From Atrichornis clamosus (lineage: Eukaryota > Chordata > Aves > Passeriformes > Menuridae): 64,000 nucleotides of DNA. Below are positions 47,795-60,670 of this stretch, in pieces (the stretch's first letter is position 1; every line of letters begins with the position of its first letter). The translations under genes and the position numbers were made by a program. The notes beneath the pieces are model-generated. The model was not told the DNA's origin and ran no database searches. It was given only the letters and a program-made list of their open reading frames with translations. The stretch lies in NCBI GenBank assembly GCA_013400975.1, contig WBMZ01002655.1, positions 124,001 through 188,000 of the forward strand, written 5' to 3'.

Positions 47795-50700
47795 AGGGGA
47801 TCACCAAGTTTTCCCCTCATATTCTCTTTTGACTCCTATTTCTTCCCTGTACTAGCAGTGTCTCAGCCCTTCCGTCTGGACTTTTTCTAAATAAATGAAC
47901 CTATGTCTAAAACCAAGCCCAAGGTATCCCCTCAGCAGGGAATGAGGCATCCCCTGCCACAGAGAACACTTAGCCAAAAAGCAGATCTGGTGAAAGTTAT
48001 CATCGTTTCTCACCAGGCATGGCCAAAGACAGAACGCAGAATTTGGAGCAGCCTTTGCAGTAAGTGGTGCCATTTATTAACCCTGCCTGTAATTACACGA
48101 GTCAATAAGAAACAAGCTGGTTGTGGCCAGGCAGTTTTCCACTGACGTAAGGGAACACACACAGCCGGCTGAAATGAGCCCGTTCTCTTTGACGAACATT
48201 CAGTAATGGATTTGCTGCACCTAAAGCAAAGTTTTATTTCAACACTTATTTTTGAAAAGCAGCAACTTGTTGTCCACACCCCAGTGATCTGTGTAATTGA
48301 GTTCATGACATATCACAGTGGTTACTAAGAAAGTGGCAGATGGCTGTTATTGGGGTTTTTTCTTTCTTTTTTATTAAAAAGAAAAAAAGGCACGTCTGTA
48401 TATCATGATTACATTCAGAGTATTCCTGTTGAAAACAACTTTTATTTAGGCAAGGATATGAAAGCTTGTTTGGAAAACATGCCCTCCATGAGAAGAGTGG
48501 CAGATGGAGTTAACAAGCTCACCTGCTGCTTTACCTAAAAACACTGTCTAATAAGAGGCTGTGTATTTTAAAAAATGCATTCCCAACCTAATTTGTAATT
48601 CTTTCCTGGGGAGATAACATAAACACCCTGAGGAGGGTGGCACGGCTCTGAGGAGAGGGCATTTCTCCAAGGCAGAAGGGCTAGGCTTGGAAAAAGGAAA
48701 GGTTGGTTCTTTATAAAAACTGCTGCTGAATCTCAAAGGGAGAGAGAAATAAGGGCGGCCATATCTTGCAGCTTTATGCTCATTTCCATCAAAACAGCAG
48801 ACACAGAGGAGGCAGGTCACAGCTGCAAGGTGCCCATGAAGGACAGAGATTGTGAGGCCACATTTGGGCATTCAAAAGGACGAACTCCTGAAAGGGAAGT
48901 AACTGTCTTAGTAAATCCACAGTGAAATTGCACTGGGCTAAAATTGCACAGCTTGCCCTATGCTTGTCCTGGCTCTGCAGGTTAGTTACAGTGCCCTGTC
49001 TGATGGACTGTATTTTCTTAGCAGGTCGAACTAGGAATGTCAAAGCCACCTTTAATGGGGCCAAGATGTGGTCAAGATCATCTGAATAGTGTTTTGTCAC
49101 ATACATGCGACAGATTGTGTAAATCACATAAGCCTTGGGTCTGCAGACCCCTCTTGTCCCCTGATGATGCAGATGGGTCTGCTCTTTGCCAGTCACCAAT
49201 TCATCTCTTTCCTCCTTCAGCCTCACCAGACAGAACTGTTTAAACCCTTTCAGGTTGTTTCCACTTCTCCCAGACCAGACTCCCCTTCCCTGCCTCCCAG
49301 CAGCTGGCAAATGGAGGCAGACTCCCCAGTGTTGTCTGAAGTAAGGACAGCACACTCGTTTTGGTGGCCACCAGGGGTTTCAGTGGCTGCTGTCAGTGAC
49401 TATTTTTCCACAGATATGCAAGAATGGTGCAGGTTTGGAGAAATTATTTGTACTTCAGAGGCAGATGGTTTAATAATAGTGGTTAAACAAAATAATATTG
49501 AAAAGAAACAGTGGAAAATCATATATTAATTAATAACTATTTAAGATTTGAAGAAGAAGCTGCTAGAAGTTGATTAGTGTGACCCTTTAGGTGGCAAGAC
49601 ATTAATGGAATATGTTTTCTGCCTTGAGTATTTAAAATTAAATTAAATTACTTTTCCAGGCTGGTCTATGTATTGCAACACAGGATCAGCATTTCCTGCC
49701 ATGAAATCAGTGAAAGTCATTCAGAAAGCTGGAAGCAGGGAATATGGCAACAAGAAGATTATCCTTTTCTTTAAATGATGCAGATGGAACAAAGTATGAC
49801 ACTATGTTTATGAAAACACCCCAGTCTGATGCCACTCCGGTGTATGGGCAGGCAACAAGAGTATTTCCTTTCTATTATGCAGGCCCGTGCTTACTCCCAG
49901 GGCTGGCTTTGCTGTGGAACACAGCTGTCTCAAAACATTTTGCCCAGCTAAATCTCAAGGACCTTGGTCTTTAGTGTCTGTGTTTTTGTATGTAGAAAGG
50001 ACCCAAATGTTGCATCTGAATTAATGAGGCTCCTATGAAGATTCAATAAGCTTTGTTCCTTTCTAACCTGAACAATGCACTGAATACTAGACTTACATAA
50101 ATAAACCACACGATCCTTGGAGTAAGAGCTGTGGCCTGCAGTGAGTATTTAACCACCACACAAGCAGAGCCAGTCTCTCATGTGTGTCTGTACCTTCATA
50201 ATTACACATGTCATTACTTTGAGCCAGGAAGAGCTGTAACAAAGAGAGCACCACTCCAGGATACGCTCTAGTTAACTGCTTAGGATGTTCTCCAGGAAAG
50301 TGAGAGACATTAATTCAAATGTCCCTGAGTGGTAAACAAATATGAACGTTTTCATCTCCCCTTTCAGAAATGAGCAGCCACCCCCATTTTATGCAGAGCT
50401 CTGTTATAGCTGCCATGGGCCTAGAGCTATGTTTTCAGGTCCCCTAGGACAGCATGGAGGTTTAGGGGATCTGTTTTTAGGCAGAAGCATCTTAACCTGA
50501 CAGTAGGTACTGGGCTCCTTTTGGAAAAGAGCCCTTTGCCTACCACCTTAGTCACACCCGTTTCCCCCAGGTAAGACAGATACGGTCAGATATGGCTAAA
50601 GTAGGGCCTGAATAAAACCCAAACATTTTCATTTCCTTGATTTGACTTTTAGAAAACAAAAACTGAGAGACCCTGCACTGCTTTCATTACGGTTTCTGTT

Positions 50701-53599
50701 TTTTGAAAGAGCTCTGGATTCAGTAGCATTCTGTGCTCCATTTAGTAAACTTCTATTTTCTGATTTTGCAGACTAGCAATCACTTTAATTGCCAAAAAAG
50801 CTTTTTACTCTAATGGACGACTACGAGACAAAGGCTGTGCTGTGCCCACCTGGGTTGCTAGTGAGCACCAAGAGGGTGCCAAGTGCATGACAGGAGCAGT
50901 GATTTGCTGGCAGAAACATAAATGCAGCAGGAGAGACTGGGTTACTCTTGATATTAAAAAAAAATACAAGCACTTTTGATATTATGCTTAAGGCAAAAAG
51001 TGACAGTGGGAGTTGACAGGGAACAGACTGTCTGCCCAAACACTTTAGCAGTATTGAAGGAGAAGAAAACTAGAAGCTGGAAAAGCACCCAGCCTGTATC
51101 TGACATGGCTAATGACAACTATTTCAAAGTTGGACACCTGGGTTCTCGCTCTCTTTGCCACCATCTCAGGAACTTCTCTGTGAAGCTTTGGTGGCTTATC
51201 ACAGGACAACGCGAGGATGTGGGGCTGACAGGACCACAGTGTCTTCCTCCAGGGACTGTGAAGGAAGGTGCCAGCTCTGCTGCAGCACTCACTGCTCAGG
51301 CCTGGGACTGTAAGCATGCAGTTACTCACCTGCTCTTATTTTGAGACCAAAGGCCACTGGCACCTGGCCTGTCTCTGGCAAGGTGTTAGCTTGGTGTTTG
51401 CTGTTGGAGGAGACTCAGGGGAAGAAGACAGGGGTGGAATTGCTGCTTAAGAAATTGAAAATAAAAGTAAAAAAACCCAAACTTGCTCCATCTAAGTTCA
51501 GCTATTTGCCAATTCGCGAAAATGGAAGCAATAACATTGAAATTATTTACCAAAAAGTATAGTGCATTCATTCACTATTACAAAAATCAAGTATTTTAGA
51601 CATCACTGTATAAAAATAGCCCATGACATCATCTCTGTTCTGCCTCAGCTCCAGAAAAAGCTGAGGACTACAAGGGATGTATGTGGGGTTGGAGGTATTT
51701 TTAGGTGGCCTATCAAGGACTGTTGGGAATAAAATCAGTACTAAGTCTGTGTCATTCATTCAGGGAACAAAATTTACTACAGGGGAAGAGAGAAAGCAGA
51801 AGCAGCTAATTTCTCTCACAACATCAGGACACTTCCCTTACATTGCCAAACAGGGAAAGAGAAGCAGCAGCTCCCTCTGGAAGAGCTAATTCATGTTTTC
51901 TCTGAGCTGACCTCTAAGAGAGCCCAGAAAGACTAAACAAGGCTGGAGGAATTCAGACTCTGAGGCTAAACAGCAAAAACTTTCCAAAGAGCCCCAAGTG
52001 CCACACAGTGCCAGCAGCCCCACTGAGAGGGCAGTGTTAGTTGCAAATATCCTGTGCCAGATTTTGTGTCTCCTCCTCCTCCTCACCCTCTACTCTTCCA
52101 CGGAACCAAACTGTGCGTTACTTTTTGGGGACTATTTTCTGTCACATTCCTGAGCCTTAAAGAGATTCAGATTTTCAGGTCTTTATCTACAGCTGCAGAA
52201 ACTAGGAACTTGAACAACAAATTCTGAAGCAATGAAATAACCAGACTGAATAAAACAGCTATGTTTTTTTAGAAAAAAAAAGCACTAAGTCATTACATTA
52301 CATGGTTAGCAATGTAATTGATAGCACACAGCACAAGCCTGTTTCATTAGTGAGCAAACAACAACAGTAATAAAAAGACATCCTGTTAAAGCACTAATCT
52401 CCCATTAAGGCACAGCTGTGGGTTTTCATGGAAGATGTCACTCTGGGTACCAGTTGAGGTCACAGTGTGTTCCCATACAGGGTTTGAAATCAATTTATGA
52501 GAAAGCATGAGCAGGTTGCAACTGCATTATCATTCCCTGCAGGAGGCTTCAAAATAATGAGATGTATTCTGAAAACTCCATGCTTTTTTCAGAATATGGA
52601 TTAGAAATATTATTAAAATAGGAGCTGTAGGAGAAAGAAAAGTTGCTAAGGGAAAGAGCTGCCAGAGTTTGCAGATTATTTTATCAAGGAAGAAACCGTG
52701 AACAAAATGCTCTCAGTATAATTTTATTAGAGTTACCTTTTGCATGTAGTGCTTAGCTCATGGGCTTACGTGCCAAATACCCTGTCTGCACTGAGAGTAC
52801 TACTGCGCCCACACCAGATAACAGCTCCTCTTTGTCCTCTACTGTTATCAAGCCAGAAGTCCCACCACTGCCTGCTCAGCCAGCCCTGACTCACACTGCC
52901 AGAGTCCAGGCGTGGGAAGGTGGAGCTGCCGCCCCACCATTCCAAGATGCAGGTTGTGCTCGAGGCTGGCCTTTTGCTTCCCTTTCCCAGATCTTAATTG
53001 CCACACACTAGTGTAAGACTCTGTGGTGCGTGAGTCAGTCCTATGAACAGATAAGTGGTGTCAAGTGCAGCAAACAGCCTCAGAGCAGCCTATTTAGTAA
53101 ACGAGTCAGCAAATACCTACAAATAAGGGAAGAGCTTAAAGAAGTCTGGAATTCCCTGGGAATGAATCACAAGCACTAAAACCTGCCCAAATTTAGCATG
53201 TAGTATTTTCCAAGCTGAACTAGTGTACCAACTTGAAACATCCAAAGTTTGCAAAGGCAACTCACCCCCAGCTCTTTCCCAGATAGATCCCAAAGCACTT
53301 TGCCAAATAGGTTGATATCATTACACTCCCTTTTTAAGCAGGGTGACAGAGGCTGGCCTGAGGAGGGTCAGCCTGCAAGCAAGATATGTGGCCAAGTGCA
53401 GAACAAAAGTCTTCTTTGTTGCCCACCAGTGACCTTCCAGTCCAAAAATCCAAATATCTTTTGTTGGGCTGGGAAGGGAAGGAAGGAGGTTGTTTCAACT
53501 TCAGATTTATGCTTTGAACTTATTTAATCTAATCACTAAAATTTTAAATTTTTTCCCTTATCAAATATATACTAAAAAACTCCACCAACTTTGTAAGAG

Positions 53600-53629
53600 T
53601 TGTTTAAACCAAACTTTGTTTAAACCAAA
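53600..53629. repeat. Tandem duplication of a 14-mer (period 16)
   Basis: TTGTTTAAACCAAA occurs at 53600-53613 and 53616-53629. Each copy includes the palindrome GTTTAAAC. Confidence 0.9.
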
Positions 53630-56600
53630 ACCAGTCACTCCCACTGTAATTTGTCCTTAGATCCATCAGGCAGGGAGAAAACAATATTTAAATGGCCCAT
53701 CTTCCCTGTTACCAGAATTCTGGAATAAATTCATATGATCTGGCACTACAACAGGATTGTCACAGGACATAGGGGCCTTGCAGAGACCAAAGGAGACACT
53801 GGAAGAGTCCATCTGTTTGCATTCCCCAGTGAAAGGCTGGTTTGTGAGCTTCCAGGGCAAGGGAGGCATAATAACATATACCAGAGCTACGGGGGAAAAG
53901 GCAGGAGTTGTAACAGGGCAAATGATCACAACCTTGGCTTCAGAGAATACCCCTTACCCTGCATCGTGGTTAACCCCTCTTCCCTCACCTAGACCTCTTC
54001 GCTGGACAGACTCCTCCAAGACCACTGGCACTGAGGAAAACAGAGGAAAATGCTATCAGGCAAAATGCTTGGAAGGTGAGGGATGGGTCTACTCTACTTG
54101 TCCTCCTCAGCTGCTGAAAGCAAGAACACAGAATAATTAGAGAAACTCCATGAGATCTTTCAGCAAAATGTTTAAACGTGACTGGTTTGTTTCACTGAGT
54201 CTTTATTACAGCAGCTCATGGTGGTGATGGTGGAAGATTGCCGTGCACAAGCAAGGTGCTCCATTTCTCCATGTTCCTCTTTAAGTCTTTCCCAGGAGCT
54301 TCACTGGTGCTCGAACAGGTGTTACTTCATGTGATGCCCAAAGATGACTAACTTACTGTTTCCATCTCTGCCAGTCCAGATTCTTACCAAATTAGACAAA
54401 TTTCCCATCAAGCACTGATAACACAATAGAAAATCTCACTGTTCTGCCTCCAGGAGAGCTTCCAACTTGCCATCAGCCTTATGACTAAGTTTCCTGAAAA
54501 ACAGTATCAACAATGTCTAGTCCAGCAGTAGGTACATTATGTGATTCCTTCCATTATAAAAAAATAAGAGGAACATTTCTTTTTAATTCAAAATTGAAGT
54601 CCATTTAGAGGGAGTCTCTGAAAAAAAGCCATCAGAAAGATACTTGCTTCTCTAAACCATGCTCCTGTGAACAGCACAACAGCTTGCTTACCGTGTGAAA
54701 ACATGCTTTTTTACAACACCACGTCCATCTTCCTCACAAGCAAGGGAAGGAAGGAAAGGTCTTGTGTACTCTGCATGTTTTGTGCACCCAGAATTAGCCA
54801 AGAACTGCCTGAAAAATAACTAGTGAAATCCTTCCTTCACATAGCTTCAAAGAGGTTAAGTATATTTGTGCAGTATACAAACGAGTGGTCTTTTACACAC
54901 AGTTTAATACACAAAGTAGGAGAGACACAGGTTTTACATAGTGATGGTCACATTTCTGCTCTTAGAAATGTGGTTTCCCTGGCTGTTCTGCCAGGGAAAG
55001 TTACCAGCATTAGAAAAAAGACAGCACTTCCTCCTTTAAATTACAATGAACAACTGTGGGTTTTTATACTCCTGGCCACTATCAGTTGTCTCAGCTGTAT
55101 TTATCTAAACTCTGTTTATGGTCAGAGATATATCATATATTGTAGCACACCAATATAAGTAGATGCAAGAGTCACACCTTAGACAATGCAGAGTTCAAGG
55201 ACTTCACCTTCATCTGTTGCTTTTATTGATAGTTGTGATGAACTAGACCAGTCAGAAACTTGAACCCTCCACTAGGAATGGTAAACCACCAGCATGGCAA
55301 TCCATATGCTAGCAATCATCAGTTTTTGGCATAAGACCATACAAAAAGGGTGGAAAATAGTCCAGGGAAGAGCCACTGCTGCTTTTCTCTAATGCTTTCA
55401 CCCAGCTCTCCAAAAGCTGTAAGAACCTCTGAGCTTACAGACTCACTCGTCCTGTGCCTGGCTCCCTTCCAGCTGGGGAAGCACATGAATACAGCAGCTG
55501 GAGACATGAGAAGACTCTGAACAAAGGAAAGTGGTTAACTAGAGAATGTTTAAACTCCGTTTTTTACAGTTGGAAACAAGCCCTTGCTAAGGGCCTGAAA
55601 CTATGGACTGCAGAACTTTTAAGAGCTTCTTTTCATTCTCAACCCAGAATACTACCCTGTGTCACAAGACAGAGAAGGGAGAGGGTCTTGCTGCTAGACT
55701 GACAAAGAAGGTTACCACTCCACTAATTTCCAAAGGTTCTGCTGTGATTAGGAAAAATTCTTCCTTTAGGCCATACCAGGGCAGCGTTGTTCTCAACAAC
55801 TGCAGACAACACACAAAGCTGTCTACCTGCTGGGCTGCTTGGCATTGCTGCTCCTTGCAACTTCATGGGGAGCTATGCAGTGCTGCCAGCCTCTGGAAAC
55901 CACCTCCTTTTTCAGGGCCTAGCTAAGGGTTTTCTTTGAAAATTATGGTCATCATCGTTATCCGGTGGTTTAGAAAAGGTGCACTAAACGTTTCCCTGGA
56001 AAGTCAGAAAGTTCCTTATTGCTCTCTGATAAATATCTGACAACCATCAAAATCTGTGTTCTGCAACAACCCAGGGCAAGGACATAGCATTTCTCTGGCC
56101 CCAAGTGCTTAGAGATACAGGCATGCCCAGCCCAGTGATACACTAAGCAAACACGGACTATCTGGCCCTTGTTGGAGGGTCTAAAGATACATGTGCCTCT
56201 CACAGGGCTCCTCACTCCTCTCCACAAGCTGGGGATTGTCTCAGAGGAGATAAACACACAAGGTGGCTTTGAGGTGTTTCTGAATACCCCTCCCCAGAGT
56301 CACTCAGAAAAGTGCTTTGAAAATCTAGAGTCAAGCTACAGGAGGTCAGCGTTTGGTGCAGCATACGAGGACATACCTTTGAGCTTGCCCTGCTGTATTT
56401 CTCTGTCATATGGCAAAGAAAATGGGATCCTGCTGTTTTTCCAAGCCTCACACCTGCTACAGCCTTGCTTACCCTCAATGACTACTCATCCAGGAGAGCA
56501 GCCAGGCAGGTTGGGTTCAGCTGCTCTCCCCCAGGGCGTAGGGATGGGGAACAATGCAGGTGTTTAGACCTATGTCAGAGCTTTTGACCACAGAATTCCT

Positions 56601-59467
56601 CCAAAACCCTGACCAAAGTATAACCAGCTAACAGAAACAACAACAAAATACTTCCTGGCCACACTAAACAAATTTTAAAGGATAGTATCTAAGCTAGCGT
56701 CAAGCTGTTATGAAATCCTAAGCAGCTTCTCCCTGTGAGCAAAGCAAATGGATTGGCTCCTGGGCTGTGTCCCATGTGTAGTCAAAAGAACTGATATCCT
56801 ATCCTGCTATGTTATGAACATGTTGAATCTTAAAAAATAATAACTTTAAATGTTATCAGAAATGTCTTTTCTTCATCTCCCCGTGGAGGAGCTGATAAGA
56901 AACACTGTGGTGACATTTGCTATCACTGCTTTTGTACAAGTCTTTTAGCAAGGACATTGACAGGAGGAGGAAGTCCATTTTGTTTAGATTCAACTTCAAA
57001 GTTGCTACAATTTCATGCAACGAAGCCCACAAACTCATTCTCTCACTGAGTTTATAGATTGCCTGTAAACAGCTGGAAGGAACAATAAATCTGAGTTCTT
57101 TATTCAGAATGATTTCCCTAAAGATTTCCAACTGGAGTCCTCAAGCTGTATATCCTTTGTAATCACATTGCTGTGAATAGTCAGTATTCAAAGCACAAGG
57201 CACACTGGCTAAGTCTAAACGGCCTAATGGACCACATGAATTTGCTTCTGAAAAAGACATTTATACATCTCAGCTGCACATTGCAAAGGAAAGCCGCATT
57301 AAGAATAGAAGGTCATAACAGTTATATAAAAATTACAAGGATAAAAAGAATAAAATAGTCACAGAACACTATTTCAGTTTCAAAGTACTGCTAATTTGAC
57401 TGATGATAGACATCAAATTAATATATGTTATAATGGAAATCAGTATCAATGTACTACCTCCCAAAAGAGTCCTGTATGTGTGACCAGTCCCAGCAACCAA
57501 TGGATTTTCCAGTACCTAAGACACACTGGTGTAGAAGACGTGTCCCTTCTCACACAGAGAAATTAGAGAAACTTGGTTCCAACTGCAGTCCCTGCTGCTG
57601 GTGTCTCCTGGTAGCGAAACAGCTCCGGCTGCTGCATCTGATGTTGCTCCCTGCTCTGGCAGGGACAGGTGCAGTGGTGACAGCAAACCACGGAGAAGGA
57701 GCAGAAGAGGGTCTAAAAAATACATTTGAATCTGAAGTTCCTCTTACTCTTTTCCTTTCAGGGAGGAAAAAATGCACTCATTGTGTCAATAAATCTGTAC
57801 ATGAAAGCATTTTATTGCACACCTAAACGCACATCTATGCTAATAGAACATTATTTGGCTTACTGAGCTGAAGACTTAAAAGTTAAGAAATGCCAATAGG
57901 AGGACTGCTTTTGCAATCTGAGATACCTTCTCTTACACATGCAGGCATGCACACACCTCAGTATGAGACTCCTTGTAGCTGTAGCTCTCCAAGGCTTATT
58001 AGGAATAAAAGGTATCTCACGTGTTGCTTCTGTCCTTCAACACACAAGGCCAGCAGTGGGAACCACATTTTGCTCTCTGCTGGGAAAGGGATGGAGTAAG
58101 TCCTACTCAAGATAAAGCTTACAGGTAGAAGAAATAATTTTAATTAGCCCAACTAGGACAGTTAGAAAAAGCAGAAAACCTTCCAGGCAGACAAGTGCTT
58201 TTATGGATCAGAAACAGAAATAGCAAATTCCCAAACAAAGCTGGAAAAAACCAAAACAACCCAACCAGAAAAACCCCTCTCCAACCCTGGGATATGAGCT
58301 CCGTGGAAACAATGACTTCCCCTCAGCAAAAGATGCAAATCCCTGTAGATGTTGCTTGCCTGTCACACGTATTGAGACCTGCTTTCCCCCCGAGCTATGC
58401 CCTGGAGGGGCCCTTCCTCCGTGGCACTCACTGACTGTGGCTGCACAGGTGGAGCAAAACCAGGCTGCCCAGCTGCTCTGGGTGGGACAACAGCTATGGC
58501 ATGAGCCACAGGCGGGCGGGGGCAGCACAAGGCAGGAACTAATCCCTCTGCACTCACGACAAGTCAGGGCAGCTCCACCACCCAGCCCAGAAACAGGAAA
58601 CCCCACAAGGCAGATTATATCCACCCAGGTCTGGGTCTCCCCTCCACACCTAAATCACCTGCAGCCAGCCTGAGGCATCACCTTGCTCCAGCCAACCATC
58701 AGCGTTTTGGCACTTGCTCTCACAGAACTCTCTTCCAAGAAAACTTATTTTTCTTGTATGCTTCCTCATGATCTTGACTGAAAGGTCTAAGGATTGCAGG
58801 GGCTGCATTAAGGAGAAAAAACAACAGGTAAATGCAATGGATAAATGGGAACATTACAAAAGCCGTAGGCCAGGTACACCAGGATTCCAAGATGGGTCTG
58901 TTAGTCATTTGGGACACTTTCCCATTTAGGAAAGTTGGTACCAAGAGCTGCAGACTGTAGGTGAATTATCAGGTATTTACTGGAGAGTAAGAGGTGCAGT
59001 GGCTGGCCTGGTTGCCTTGCTGATGTTTTTCTGAATTTGGAATATACATAGCAATTCTTTTCTCCTTATCTATTCCTCAAAACTTCTTGTAAGTACGCAT
59101 GCTTGCAAGTCACCTCAGGTTAGCTTTGTTAGAATAACAACAAATCATTCCACATACACAGGTTTGGCTTTTCTGAATTCCCTTGAATGTTGAAAGCTTT
59201 TAAGTTGACATGTTTTTCTCCATGTGATCCTCCTGGTATGGCTTTGTGGTGGCCTGATGTCATGCCTAACCACAAAAGGCCATGATCTAATATACCATAA
59301 CTGTTAAAAAAATATAGTGTCCAACACATTGGTTTCCTAACCTCACAGGGAAAATATTTATGCCATAAAACCTTTTAGCTTTTCCAAAAGAAGGGCCCTG
59401 AAAGATGACATTTAAAATACCATATGGTATGTTTGGGGAGTAGGGACATTAAAAGGGTCAATTTGCC

Positions 59468-59483
59468 TATTATTATTATTATT
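59468..59483. repeat. (TAT)n microsatellite
   Basis: About five TAT/ATT triplets. Short and unremarkable. Confidence 0.85.
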
Positions 59484-60626
59484 TTGCAAAACCAGAAATA
59501 TTATTAAGGATTCTATAGAATATGGAAAAAATTCTAGAGACATGAAAAAATGTTCCTTTTAATGTCCAGGTCTCTTTTATACCACACTGGCAGTCCAGCA
59601 GTTTGGCGTTGCTGGAGCAGTATAAAGCAGCCTCTGGGTGAGAATCCAGTTCAGGCAGCAGGGAATTGCAATTTAACAAGTCAATCATTTGCAGGCTTCA
59701 ATTGAAGAAAAGAGAGAAGAGAATATGCAATTCATCTGCTGCAAAATGCTGTTGGTGAGGGTAAGGCAGCAGAAGACATTTTCAGGACGTTGTGTACAGG
59801 CAAGGGACTGTGAAGGGACAAAAGTACAAAAGAAAGAAAAGACAAACCCTTCAAGACACAGACTTCAGCATTGCCATTTATTGCTGTTTTGTTTCCAGCA
59901 ACTGAGATTCTGTGCCTTTTTACAAACATGATGTTTGTGTTTAGAGCTATATGGATTTATTTTGACATGCAGTCCTTTTCCTGAGAGCTTGAGCTACGTA
60001 CAGCTTGCTTTCTTTTTTTTTTCCCCTTTGCCCTGCTATGGGTTAGTTCCCATATTTGACTAAGGTAAAAAGCTGGCAGTCCCCAAGAGGCAGGGGAGGG
60101 ACTGGAATTTACCAGGTCTCTGAGGCATGGGACATAACCTCCGAGCAGGAAAGATACTTACAGCTTTCTGTTCTCCAAGACAAGTTTAATAACATCACTC
60201 TCTAAATTAATTCATTCTCTGCAGAGTAAGAAATGCAATCACTGCTACCACAGGCAATCTTCAAAGCATTCATTTCCCTTCCCCCTCCTCACAGTGAGGC
60301 AAGGAAAGGGTGTTTCTCATTTCTCTTCTCAGTGACATCTCACAGGCTTTGCCAGCATGATGGTCCTGCAGCTGGTTGTGGCACCTCAGTGATCCCAAAT
60401 CCAGAGCTAAAGGCATGGGGGCATCACAGGTTCCTAGTTGCAGGCCAGTTCCTAGATCAGGCTTGGCCAGGTCTTCCTGGGGTGCAGGCATTCCAAGCAA
60501 TTCCTTATCCTGGCCCAACCCCAGGCTCCACACCTGGGCTGATGCAAATGCAGATTTGGACCTGAGCTGAATGTTTTGGGACAGCGCCAGTGCACTGGGC
60601 TCTGCCTCAAATCTGGCAGGCAGAAG

Positions 60627-60670
60627 TTTTAGACTGATTTCCCAGCTTTTGCTGGGAAATCAGTCTAAAA
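60627..60670. repeat. Perfect inverted repeat: 20-bp arms, TTTT loop
   Basis: The left arm (60627-60646) begins TTTTAGACTG and ends CCCAGC. The right arm (60651-60670) is its exact reverse complement. Four T bases separate them, and pairing stops abruptly at both outer ends (G at 60626, A at 60671). It is too short for a typical animal microRNA precursor. It may be a fold-back (template-switch) duplication or a small terminal-repeat remnant. Confidence 0.97.

Larger units (their letters stand above)
33621..60626. other. Long upstream non-coding region, no gene recognised
   Basis: About 27 kb of AT-rich sequence with no recognisable exon, tRNA or mobile element. Simple repeats are at 40941-40980 (TATATC-type), 46763-46872 (A/C-rich), 45301-45315 (poly-A) and 59468-59483 (TAT units). 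Small duplications lie at 47755-47794 and 53600-53629. The longest frame not explained by repeats (188 codons, 48789-49355 minus) is unrecognised and about what chance would give. Confidence 0.65.

Noticed and set aside
48789..49355. 188-codon open frame on the minus strand
   Set aside because: Low-information peptide, no recognisable domain or splice context. About one frame of this length is expected by chance in a window of this size.
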